NCBI GenBank assembly: GCA_021734595.1
Contig: JAIPIO010000263.1
Span: 1-5,442 of the forward strand
Length of the DNA stretch: 5,442 bases
Source of the DNA: Kiritimatiellales bacterium
GTDB lineage: Bacteria > Verrucomicrobiota > Kiritimatiellia > Kiritimatiellales > Pontiellaceae
Direction of reading: 5' to 3'
Shown here in pieces: positions 1-5,442 of this stretch. The notes under the pieces were generated by a model. That model searched no databases and was not told the origin of the DNA. It saw nothing but the letters and a program-made list of their open reading frames with translations. Numbering within the stretch: position 1 is the stretch's first letter; every line of letters begins with the position of its first letter. The translations under genes were made by a program, and so were the position numbers.

Positions 1-29
1 CAGGCCGGCGGCGTTTTTCCAATGGCTGG

Positions 30-53
30 AAAAAATCGGCTGGATATTTCCAG
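30..53 (-). terminator. Possible recA transcription terminator
   Basis: Just past the recA stop, read on the minus strand, CTGGA and TCCAG can pair around a 4-nt loop (bases 53-40). CCGA and then a run of six T (35-30) follow. The stem is only 5 bp and the T run starts 4 nt after it, so this is a weak match to a Rho-independent terminator. The same T run can instead pair within a second inverted repeat, TTTTTCCA (14-21) with TGGAAAAA (27-34), so alternative folds are possible. The location directly behind recA is the main support. Confidence 0.35.
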
Positions 54-64
54 GCATGGGAACG

Positions 65-1084
65 TTATTCGGCGACGGGGTTGCGCGCGGCTTCGATTTT
101 TTCGATCAGCTCTTTCTGGAGTGGGAGGTCCTCTTTCAGGGCGCGGGCGGCGGCATCGCGCCCCTGGCCGAGCTGGGTGCCGTCCATGGAGAGCCAGGAA
201 CCTTTTTTATCGATCACGCCATATTCGATGGCGGCATCGATGATGGATCCGGTCCAGGAAATGCCTTCGGCGTAGAGGATGTCGAATTCAGCCAGCGTAA
301 AGGGCGGCGCCACCTTGTTCTTGACCACCTTGACCTTGGTGCGGTTGCCATAGACCACGCCGGCGGAGTCCTTGAGCTGTCCGATGCGACGGATGTCCAG
401 CCGGACGGAGGAGTAGAACTTCAGTGCGCGGCCGCCGGGAGTGGTTTCGGGGCTGCCGAACATAACGCCGACCTTTTCGCGGATCTGGTTGGTGAAGATG
501 CAGCAGCATTTGGAATGGTTGATGGCGGCAGTCAGCTTGCGCAGTGCCTGCGACATCAGGCGCGCCTGCAGACCGACGTGGGACTGGCCCATCTCCCCGT
601 CCAGCTCGGCGCGAGGCGCAAGGGCCGCCACGGAGTCGACCACCACCACATCGATGGAATTGCTCTTAACCAGCGCTTCGCAGATGTTCAGCGCCTCTTC
701 GCCGGAGTCAGGCTGGGAAACCAGCAGATCGTCGAGGTTCACGCCGATTTTCTTGGCATAGCCGGGATCGAGCGCGTGTTCGGTGTCGATAAATGCCGCC
801 GTGCCGCCTTCCTTCTGTACATTGGCGATGATGTGGGAAACGAGCGTGGTTTTTCCGGAGGATTCCGGCCCATAGATTTCGATGACGCGGCCGCGCGGTA
901 CGCCGCCGATGCCCAGCGCGATATCGAGGGTGAGCGCGCCGGTGGAAATGGATTCAACCTGTATCAGCGCGGTTGCATCGCCAAGCCGTACAATGGAGCC
1001 TTCTCCGTATTGTTTCTGGATTTGGGCGACTACCGCGCTGAGGGCGGTGGCTGAGTCGGTAGAGGGGTTTTTTTTTGCTGCCAT
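65..1084 (-). CDS. recA: RecA recombinase
   Basis: Encodes a 339-residue RecA, the cytoplasmic ATP-dependent strand-exchange protein that forms filaments on single-stranded DNA and triggers LexA self-cleavage in the SOS response. Visible landmarks: Walker A GPESSGKT at 72-79 (Lys78), catalytic Glu102 in TEHALD, Walker B VVVVD at 146-150, loop L1 region LDGEMGQSHVGL at 161-172, the NQIR switch with Gln200, loop L2 from about 201 to 215 (VMFGSPETT), and KVVKNK at 252-257. Length is close to the E. coli protein (353 residues); the C-terminus ends in NPVAE without the strongly acidic tail of E. coli RecA. The frame is open up to an ATG at 1156, but that codon overlaps the predicted -35 box, so the start at 1084, with AAGGAG 11 nt upstream, is preferred. 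Oddity: three consecutive cysteines at 193-195. Transcribed away from the channel gene; no recX or lexA is visible in the window. Confidence 0.98.
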   Translation of the reverse strand: MAAKKNPSTDSATALSAVVAQIQKQYGEGSIVRLGDATALIQVESISTGALTLDIALGIGGVPRGRVIEIYGPESSGKTTLVSHIIANVQKEGGTAAFIDTEHALDPGYAKKIGVNLDDLLVSQPDSGEEALNICEALVKSNSIDVVVVDSVAALAPRAELDGEMGQSHVGLQARLMSQALRKLTAAINHSKCCCIFTNQIREKVGVMFGSPETTPGGRALKFYSSVRLDIRRIGQLKDSAGVVYGNRTKVKVVKNKVAPPFTLAEFDILYAEGISWTGSIIDAAIEYGVIDKKGSWLSMDGTQLGQGRDAAARALKEDLPLQKELIEKIEAARNPVAE

Positions 1085-1095
1085 GATATCTGTTT

Positions 1096-1101
1096 CTCCT
1101 T
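1096..1101 (-). promoter_or_regulatory. recA ribosome binding site
   Basis: AAGGAG on the minus strand, 11 nt before the ATG at 1084. It decides the start: the in-frame ATG codons at 1108 and 1156 lie upstream of it, and the one at 1156 falls inside the predicted promoter. Confidence 0.75.
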
Positions 1102-1111
1102 GATCCATATT

Positions 1112-1136
1112 GGTTAAGTGGGTTTCATTTTTAACC
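1112..1136. promoter_or_regulatory. Inverted repeat across recA -10, candidate operator
   Basis: GGTTAA (1112-1117) and TTAACC (1131-1136) form a perfect 6-bp dyad with a 13-bp centre. One arm overlaps the predicted recA -10 hexamer and the other lies just past the expected start point, near 1121, which is where a repressor would block initiation. It matches neither the CTGT-N8-ACAG nor the GAAC-N4-GTTC type of LexA box. It could be an operator for LexA or another repressor, a leader hairpin, or chance; a 6-bp dyad alone is modest evidence. Confidence 0.35.
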
Positions 1137-1156
1137 GAGGCATGCGGCATTGTCAA
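1128..1156 (-). promoter_or_regulatory. recA promoter, sigma-70 type
   Basis: On the minus strand a perfect TTGACA (1156-1151) is followed, after exactly 17 bp, by TAAAAA (1133-1128), a 4-of-6 match to TATAAT. Initiation would be expected near 1121, giving a leader of about 37 nt that contains the AAGGAG site. Spacing, -35 quality and position before recA agree. Confidence 0.6.
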
Positions 1157-1252
1157 CGCCGCCCAACCTCAAAGAGGATGAATGCCCTGAATACCTGCAA
1201 TTGTCCAACATTTCGGCTGTCAAATTTGCACCCGACTGATTAAGGTGGGTGC

Positions 1253-2194
1253 ATGACTGATAAGATTGATAGTATCGTTCTGTTTATCCAGCAATACTCC
1301 GGTTTAACTGCCGAATTGCAGGTCAAACTGTTTAAAACAGTAGTGGCCGGCGCGGTGTTTTATCTGGTGCTCTTGGGTATACGCCGGTTGATCCACTGGC
1401 GCATAAAGGATCGGACGAAGCAGTATCTGGCCCGGAAAACAGCCGGATACGCCACGGGTTTCATGGTGGTACTGTTCGTTTGGCGGATCTGGTTCGGCCA
1501 AGGGCTGGCCACCTACATCGGGATTCTCTCCGCCGGTCTGGCGATTGCGCTGAAGGATCCGCTGGCCAACCTGGCCGCGTGGCTTTACATAACGGTGCGC
1601 AAGCCCTTTAGTGTCGGCGACCGGATTGCGATTAATGGCAGCGCCGGGGATGTGATCGATCAGAGCCTTTTTTCATTTACGCTGGTTGAGATCGGCAACT
1701 GGGTCGATGCCGACCAAAGTACGGGACGCATTATTCATATCCCCAACGGCTGGCTGTTCCAGTATTCGATCCAGAACTACAATCAGGGATTCAACTTTAT
1801 CTGGAACGAGCTTCCGGTACTGGTCACCTTCGAGAGCGACTGGAAAAAGACGAAGGAAATCCTGAGCGACACCGCCAACCGGCATTCCGCGGTTAAAAGC
1901 GAATATGCCGCGCAGCAGATCCGGCGGGCCGCCAGGCAGTACCTGATTCATTTCGAGCACCTCACGCCGATCGTCTGGACCGATGTGAAGGACAGTGGTG
2001 TGCAGCTGACCATCCGCTACCTGTGCGAGCCGCGCCGCCGTCGCAGCACGGCCTCCGGCATATGGGAGGACATTCTGGAAGAATTCGCCAAGCACAGCGA
2101 CATCGAATTTGCCTATCCGACCCAGCGGTTCTACGACAATGCGCGGGAAGGCAACGCGGCAGGGCCAGCGCCGCAAACCGGGCCGCAAGGCTAA
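1253..2194 (+). CDS. MscS-family mechanosensitive ion channel
   Basis: A 313-residue inner-membrane channel of the small-conductance mechanosensitive (MscS) family, which opens under membrane tension to release solutes during hypo-osmotic shock. Predicted membrane segments lie near 28-48, 66-82 and 84-115. The third is the pore-lining helix and carries the family pattern of small residues, AGLAIALKDPLANLAAWLYI, followed by RKPFSVGDRI (116-125), the start of the beta domain. IHIPNG at 161-166 matches the conserved IPNG element of that domain. The soluble C-terminal part (about 185-295) includes a basic run RRRR at 261-264 and ends in a Gly/Pro-rich tail. The length resembles E. coli MscS (286 residues) rather than the large MscK-type channels. 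The start ATG has AAGGTGG (1242-1248) only 4 nt upstream. Divergent from recA; no clear sigma-70 promoter was found. Family assignment is firm; gating and physiological role are inferred from the family. Confidence 0.94.
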   Translation: MTDKIDSIVLFIQQYSGLTAELQVKLFKTVVAGAVFYLVLLGIRRLIHWRIKDRTKQYLARKTAGYATGFMVVLFVWRIWFGQGLATYIGILSAGLAIALKDPLANLAAWLYITVRKPFSVGDRIAINGSAGDVIDQSLFSFTLVEIGNWVDADQSTGRIIHIPNGWLFQYSIQNYNQGFNFIWNELPVLVTFESDWKKTKEILSDTANRHSAVKSEYAAQQIRRAARQYLIHFEHLTPIVWTDVKDSGVQLTIRYLCEPRRRRSTASGIWEDILEEFAKHSDIEFAYPTQRFYDNAREGNAAGPAPQTGPQG

Positions 2195-2221
2195 CGGAAA
2201 CGCACTATTCCGATTCCGAGC

Positions 2222-2249
2222 TTGCGGGCGCGCCGTTCGTTGGTAAGAT
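2222..2249 (+). promoter_or_regulatory. Weak promoter-like pair before purQ
   Basis: TTGCGG (2222-2227) and TAAGAT (2244-2249, 4 of 6 to TATAAT) are 16 bp apart and would start transcription near 2256, leaving a leader of about 29 nt for purQ. The -35 match is poor and the elements overlap the hairpin at 2225-2256, so this is a candidate only. Confidence 0.2.
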
Positions 2250-2263
2250 GTGCCCGATTTTTT
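2225..2263 (+). terminator. Likely Rho-independent terminator of the channel gene
   Basis: CGGGCGC (2225-2231) can pair with GTGCCCG (2250-2256) as a 7-bp GC-rich stem with one G-T wobble. One A and then six T (2258-2263) follow. It begins 31 bp after the channel stop. The 18-nt loop is longer than usual, which lowers confidence. If real, it separates the channel transcript from purQ. Confidence 0.45.
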
Positions 2264-2284
2264 AAGCATTCTGAAAGGGTAGCT

Positions 2285-3085
2285 ATGGGCAAACCGGCAA
2301 TTTTGATTATCACGGGCTATGGCGTCAACTGCGAGGCCGAGTCGGCGCATGCATGGAAACTGGCCGGCGCGGAGCCGAAAATGGTTCATCTGAACGACCT
2401 GCTCGACGACCCGGATCAGCTGGAATCCTTTCAGGCCATGATGTTTATCGGCGGGTTTTCCTACGGCGATCACATGACCAGCGGGCACGTTTTCGCCCTG
2501 CGGGTTAAGCACCACATGCAGGCCGGACTACAGAAGTTCATCGACGACGGAAAGCTGATCATGGGCATTTGCAATGGCTTCCAAGTGATGACCAAGATGG
2601 GGCTGCTGCCGGGGCTGGACGGCGACTATTTTGAGCCGAAAGTATCGCTGATGCAGAACGACTGCGGCACCTTCCAGAATTTCTGGGTGGATGTCCGTTT
2701 TGAAGACAGTGCGCCCTGTGTATTTACCAAGGGCATCGGTACGCTGCCGCTGCCGATCCGCCACGGCGAAGGCAAGATCTTTACACTGGATGCCAAGTTG
2801 CTGGAGCAGGTCGAAGCACAAGGCTGCATTGCCGCGCGCTATGTGGATGCAGACAACAACCCGACGCAGGAATTTCCCGCCAACCCCAACGGTTCGTTGA
2901 ACGCTATTGCCGGCCTGTGCGACCCAACCGGGCGCATTTTCGGCATGATGCCGCACCCCGAGGCATACCTGTTCCCCGAAAACCATCCCAACTGGGACAA
3001 GCAGAAGCTGGACGGCACGTTGCCGGCGCAGGGACTGGGGCTGAAACTCTTCGAAAATGCCGTGAATTTTATTAATGCGCAATAG
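2285..3085 (+). CDS. purQ: Phosphoribosylformylglycinamidine synthase, glutaminase subunit PurQ
   Basis: A 266-residue class I glutamine amidotransferase. PurQ releases ammonia from glutamine and passes it to PurL, which makes formylglycinamidine ribonucleotide in de novo purine synthesis (fourth step, cytoplasmic). Landmarks: N-terminal ILIITGYGVNCEAES, GGFSYGD at 56-62, the nucleophile elbow GICNGFQ with catalytic Cys96, PIRHGEGK at 157-164, and MMPHPEAY at 221-228 supplying His224 and Glu226 of the triad. It is slightly longer than many free-standing PurQ proteins (about 220-230 residues), nearer the glutaminase domain of fused PurL; a stop and a clear start show it is a separate protein here. 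The ATG at 2285 is chosen because AAAGGG (2274-2279) lies 5 nt upstream and conserved sequence begins at once; an upstream TTG in frame at 2222 would add 21 unlike residues. No purL, purS or other pur gene is in the window. The stop overlaps the 3' end of the opposing kinase gene. Confidence 0.95.
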   Translation: MGKPAILIITGYGVNCEAESAHAWKLAGAEPKMVHLNDLLDDPDQLESFQAMMFIGGFSYGDHMTSGHVFALRVKHHMQAGLQKFIDDGKLIMGICNGFQVMTKMGLLPGLDGDYFEPKVSLMQNDCGTFQNFWVDVRFEDSAPCVFTKGIGTLPLPIRHGEGKIFTLDAKLLEQVEAQGCIAARYVDADNNPTQEFPANPNGSLNAIAGLCDPTGRIFGMMPHPEAYLFPENHPNWDKQKLDGTLPAQGLGLKLFENAVNFINAQ

Positions 3086-4991
3086 CGAAAACCGCCGGAC
3101 TGTCACCGGAACTTTCGCCGTCATCGGTGCTGGCGGGGATGTAAAGTGTAACCGTGGTGCCCTTCGACGGGGCGGAATCGATGGTCATGCTTCCCTGGAT
3201 GCCCATTAAGCTTTCCTTGATGCTCAATATTCCGAATCCGGTCTGGATACGTGATGTTTCCAGATCGTCCGGGTTGAACCCTTTTCCGTTGTCGGTCACT
3301 TGCAGTATGATTCCGCTGCCATCGCTGTGAATCTCCACCGTGGCATTTTTTGCGGCAGCATGTTTAGCGGCGTTCGCCAGCAGTTCCTTCGCAGAACGGA
3401 ACAGCAGGGCCGATAGTGAGTGGTCGACTTTCGGTGCATGGTCACAGCCCGAAACATCAACCTTCAGTCCAAATAGGTTTTCTATTTCTCGGGCTATTCG
3501 CTTCAGTCCCGCGCAGACGTCGAACTCATAAAGCGATGGCGGGCTGAGCTGCCAGGTGAGTGTCTTGCAAGAGCTGAGCAACCGCGCCATCAATTCATTC
3601 ACTTGCGGCTTTAATTCGTTTTTAAGCGCTTGGTCGCGGGTTTCCTGTAGCACGGAAATTTTCATGTTCAGCGCCACCAGCATCTGGCCCAGGTCGTCGT
3701 GCAGTTCAACGGCAAGCTTCCGCCGTTCCCGCTCCTCCGTCAGGGTGAGCTGCTGCGTCAGTGCCCGCATCCGTGCAAGATGCCGCTGTTCCCTTTGCTG
3801 GGCGGTTTTTTGCACGGTGACGTCCAGCAGGATTCCCTGGATATGCGTAACCTCTCCGGTTTTATCCCTAATCAACCGGTTCCAGTTTTCAACCCAGCGG
3901 ATGTCGCCGGTTGCGGAAACCAACCGCGCCTCCAGATTATACGTCAAGTCGCCGTTTGCCAGATGCTCAAAAACGATTTTTTCCACACGGGGAATGTCTT
4001 CCGGGTAGTTGATGCTGTACCAGGAGGTCTCGCCGGATAACAGTTCTGCCGCTGTATAGCCGAGCTGGTTGATGTTCTCCGTGATGAATTCAACCGGCCA
4101 CTCCGGTCCGATCCGCAAACGGAATGCAATCATAGGACTGTTGGTTACGATGGTTTCAAATTGCCGCAGCTGCTGTAGCGCATCCTGGGAGTCGATCCGG
4201 TTGCGAATGACCTCTCTTGTTTGATTTAAATGATTGGATAGCTGATGTATTTCCCGGGAACCCTGGACATTGATTTCCTTGCGGTAGTCACTGGCAATCA
4301 CATCTTCCACGGCGGCGGCAAGCTCTGCAATGGGTTTGGTGAATTTATTGGAAACCATCACGCTAATCAGCAGTCCGGGAACGAGCAGAGCCACACTGAT
4401 CAGCAGGGCGTGCCAGGCAATCCCCGCCAGCATTTCATCGATCCTCTCCATACTTATGCCGGCACCGAACAGGTATTTGCGGCCGTGGCTGTCGTAGTAA
4501 GGCAACAGTACGACGCGGGTGCGGCCCCACTTGTTGTCATTGTTTTGATACACCGGGAGCATTGTCCGAAATGCCTCTTCGTAAAGTTCAGGAGCGGTGT
4601 GGGGCTCGAAGAATTTTGCGTGAAGATTGTTTTCAACCCTTTTATCCGGCGATGTTGCCGAGGTGAAAACAGGTGTCCCATCGACCAGCATCAGGCTCCA
4701 GAGATATTTCAGGCCAAGGTGGTCGCACAGGCGGTTGAATTCATGAACATTGCGGTTGAACTCCGATTCTGTCATCGAACCGGGTCCGGCAATCTGATCG
4801 TGGTAGTCTGCCGGAAGCGCCGCTTGGGCCAAGTGCGCCGCCGTATGGAGTTCTGCATCGATTCCTTGTAGAACCACCGCCTTGCCTAGATGGTAATGGA
4901 CGATTGCGGAAACGAGTGAAACGGAAAGAATCACAGCCGCCATCAGCAGCATGCCTTTGTAACGGACTTTCCAGTTATGGGAAAATTTCAT
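3072..4991 (-). CDS. Membrane sensor histidine kinase, Cache-like sensor, HAMP, PAS, NarX-type core
   Basis: A 639-residue two-component sensor kinase. Order of parts: membrane helix near 13-34; extracytoplasmic sensor about 35-188, with YLWSLMLVDGTPVFTSAT near 96-113, which may be a Cache/PDC fold though I cannot name the family; second helix about 190-213; HAMP linker about 214-266; PAS with PAC about 277-393; a helical stretch about 396-428; HisKA_3 dimerisation domain with LHDDLGQ, phospho-acceptor His431; and a HATPase domain about 525-617 with N-box ELLANAAKHA (Asn540), G1 DNGKGF (567-572) and G2 GFGILSIKE (585-593). All catalytic residues look intact. Kinases of this class usually phosphorylate a NarL/LuxR-type regulator, but none is in the window, so partner and signal are unknown. 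The ATG at 4991 precedes a typical basic N-terminus; upstream is only AAGG, 8 nt away, so expression may be modest. It is 76 bp downstream of manA, same strand, and its 3' end overlaps purQ by 14 bp. Confidence 0.95.
   Translation of the reverse strand: MKFSHNWKVRYKGMLLMAAVILSVSLVSAIVHYHLGKAVVLQGIDAELHTAAHLAQAALPADYHDQIAGPGSMTESEFNRNVHEFNRLCDHLGLKYLWSLMLVDGTPVFTSATSPDKRVENNLHAKFFEPHTAPELYEEAFRTMLPVYQNNDNKWGRTRVVLLPYYDSHGRKYLFGAGISMERIDEMLAGIAWHALLISVALLVPGLLISVMVSNKFTKPIAELAAAVEDVIASDYRKEINVQGSREIHQLSNHLNQTREVIRNRIDSQDALQQLRQFETIVTNSPMIAFRLRIGPEWPVEFITENINQLGYTAAELLSGETSWYSINYPEDIPRVEKIVFEHLANGDLTYNLEARLVSATGDIRWVENWNRLIRDKTGEVTHIQGILLDVTVQKTAQQREQRHLARMRALTQQLTLTEERERRKLAVELHDDLGQMLVALNMKISVLQETRDQALKNELKPQVNELMARLLSSCKTLTWQLSPPSLYEFDVCAGLKRIAREIENLFGLKVDVSGCDHAPKVDHSLSALLFRSAKELLANAAKHAAAKNATVEIHSDGSGIILQVTDNGKGFNPDDLETSRIQTGFGILSIKESLMGIQGSMTIDSAPSKGTTVTLYIPASTDDGESSGDSPAVFAIAH
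3085..3118. terminator. Compound hairpin at the purQ/kinase convergent junction
   Basis: GCGAAA (3085-3090) pairs with TTTCGC (3113-3118), and inside it CCGG (3095-3098) pairs with CCGG (3106-3109) around a 7-nt loop. It starts on the last base of the purQ stop and lies within the last codons of the kinase gene. Convergent genes often share a bidirectional terminator, and this is the only structure seen at the junction. There is no T run on the plus side and only AT-rich sequence on the minus side, so function is uncertain. Confidence 0.3.
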
Positions 4992-5012
4992 GAATTGGCC
5001 TTAGTCATAAAA

Positions 5013-5040
5013 ACCATAGCCATTTTCCATGAATCGGCAA
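5013..5040 (-). promoter_or_regulatory. Weak promoter-like pair before the kinase gene
   Basis: On the minus strand TTGCCG (5040-5035) and TATGGT (5018-5013) are 16 bp apart, each a 4-of-6 match to consensus. If used, it would let the kinase gene be expressed apart from manA. Matches of this quality are common by chance. Confidence 0.2.
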
Positions 5041-5051
5041 GGATGTATGCG

Positions 5052-5066
5052 TTTCCGATGCGGAAA
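5052..5066 (-). repeat. Short perfect hairpin just after the manA stop
   Basis: TTTCCG (5052-5057) and CGGAAA (5061-5066) form a 6-bp inverted repeat with a 3-nt centre, one base past the manA stop codon. It may stabilise the manA message end or slow polymerase between manA and the kinase gene. There is no T run, so I do not call it a terminator. Confidence 0.4.
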
Positions 5067-5067
5067 T

Positions 5068-5442
5068 TCAAGGTATGGACGTTCGCAGGACGGTGGCCGT
5101 TCCGCGGAGTTCATACGCGCCGAGGCTGGCCGGAACCAGTACGGAAGTTCCGGCAACAGCCGTCTCCGTTCCGCCATCCCATACAATCTCAATATTGCCT
5201 TCCGCCACAAACAGCGCATGGAAGGTTTTTCCAGACATTGGAACTTCGATGGGCCGGGTAAAGATAAGTTTTTCCAGCCGGAAGTAACCGCACTTCAGGA
5301 TTTCCAGGCATTGGAAACCGTCCTCCTCGACCAGCGGGGTGGGGAGGATCCTCGGATCCGCATGGTCGCCCCAGTTGATCACTTCACCCGCTTTGTCGAT
5401 GTGAAGCTCGCGCGGTTGTCCGTCGGCGCCGACACGGCCCCA
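5068..5442 (-). CDS. manA: Mannose-6-phosphate isomerase, class I (C-terminal part; 5' end outside window)
   Basis: The last 124 residues of a type I phosphomannose isomerase, a zinc-dependent cupin enzyme that interconverts mannose 6-phosphate and fructose 6-phosphate, feeding mannose into glycolysis or supplying GDP-mannose precursors. The visible part starts with WGRVGADGQPRELHIDKAGE; the PRELH segment, with its active-site arginine (residue 11 of the fragment), is the family signature. KCGYFRLEKLIF and a C-terminal cupin-like strand set follow (FHALFVAEGNIEIVW, then GTSVLVPASLGAYELRG), ending in TVLRTSIP. The pattern fits the short Bacillus/Bacteroides-type ManA of about 315-330 residues, so nearly two thirds, including most metal ligands, should lie beyond base 5442. 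The frame is open to the window edge; an in-frame GTG at 5382 is internal, not the start. The kinase gene follows 76 bp downstream. Confidence 0.93.
   Translation of the reverse strand, partial: WGRVGADGQPRELHIDKAGEVINWGDHADPRILPTPLVEEDGFQCLEILKCGYFRLEKLIFTRPIEVPMSGKTFHALFVAEGNIEIVWDGGTETAVAGTSVLVPASLGAYELRGTATVLRTSIP

Noticed and set aside
56..1054. A 332-codon open frame on the plus strand opposite recA
   Set aside because: recA is certain on the minus strand. The antisense product shows no recognisable family or motifs and is the kind of long shadow frame expected opposite a GC-biased gene.
1085..1156. A 24-residue N-terminal extension of RecA from the ATG at 1156
   Set aside because: That ATG overlaps the TTGACA -35 box, and the good ribosome binding site at 1096-1101 serves the ATG at 1084.
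1215..1230. A sigma-54-like promoter (GG and TTGCA) before the channel gene
   Set aside because: GG and GC are separated by 11 bases instead of the strictly required 10, and the rest of the -24 element does not match.
1085..1252. Classical LexA boxes in the recA/channel spacer
   Set aside because: Neither CTGT-N8-ACAG nor GAAC-N4-GTTC was found on either strand; only the unassigned GGTTAA dyad remains.
1673..2515. A 280-codon minus-strand frame spanning the channel gene, the gap and purQ
   Set aside because: It runs antisense to two well-supported genes, is Arg/Pro/Gly-rich, has no recognisable domain and has no reason to cross their boundary.
4245..4871. A 208-codon plus-strand frame opposite the kinase sensor region
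   Set aside because: It is antisense to a full-length kinase with all expected domains and shows no family features of its own.
5068..5382. A short cupin protein starting at the GTG at 5382
   Set aside because: The frame continues upstream to the window edge through the ManA signature PRELH, so the GTG is an internal valine codon.

Overview
The window holds five protein-coding genes of ordinary bacterial character in moderately GC-rich DNA: recA (minus strand), an MscS-family mechanosensitive channel (plus), a PurQ-type glutaminase of purine synthesis (plus), a membrane sensor histidine kinase of the NarX/HisKA_3 class (minus), and the 3' part of a class I mannose-6-phosphate isomerase gene, manA (minus), which runs off the right edge. 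All but manA are complete. No mobile element, CRISPR array, tRNA, rRNA, long repeat or gene-free stretch over 300 bases was seen. I cannot place the organism firmly. The RecA loop-2 sequence (VMFGSPETTPGGRALKFY), the short Bacillus/Bacteroides-type ManA and the mixed gene order would fit a Gram-negative member of the Verrucomicrobiota/Kiritimatiellota/Lentisphaerota group; that is recollection-based inference, not a measured assignment.

Layout. Bases 1-64 are the recA 3' flank and contain two overlapping inverted repeats that may form a terminator. recA (65-1084) is read leftward from a recognisable sigma-70-like promoter (TTGACA, 17 bp, TAAAAA). A dyad, GGTTAA-N13-TTAACC, lies across that promoter's -10 box and start point and is a candidate operator. 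The 168-bp divergent spacer (1085-1252) separates recA from the channel gene (1253-2194). A hairpin followed by T6 sits 31 bp after the channel stop, and purQ (2285-3085) follows with its own ribosome binding site. purQ and the kinase gene (3072-4991) converge and overlap by 14 bp at their 3' ends, with a compound hairpin at the junction. The kinase gene lies 76 bp downstream of manA on the same strand, so the two could be co-transcribed, although the gap also contains a small hairpin and a weak promoter-like pair.

The genes do not form one pathway: DNA recombination and repair, osmotic protection, purine synthesis, sensing and sugar-phosphate metabolism lie side by side, as in a typical chromosomal core region. 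I found no convincing undescribed multi-gene system. The points most worth checking are the recA promoter dyad, three consecutive cysteines in the RecA core, the purQ/kinase junction, and the orphan kinase with its unassigned extracytoplasmic sensor next to manA.
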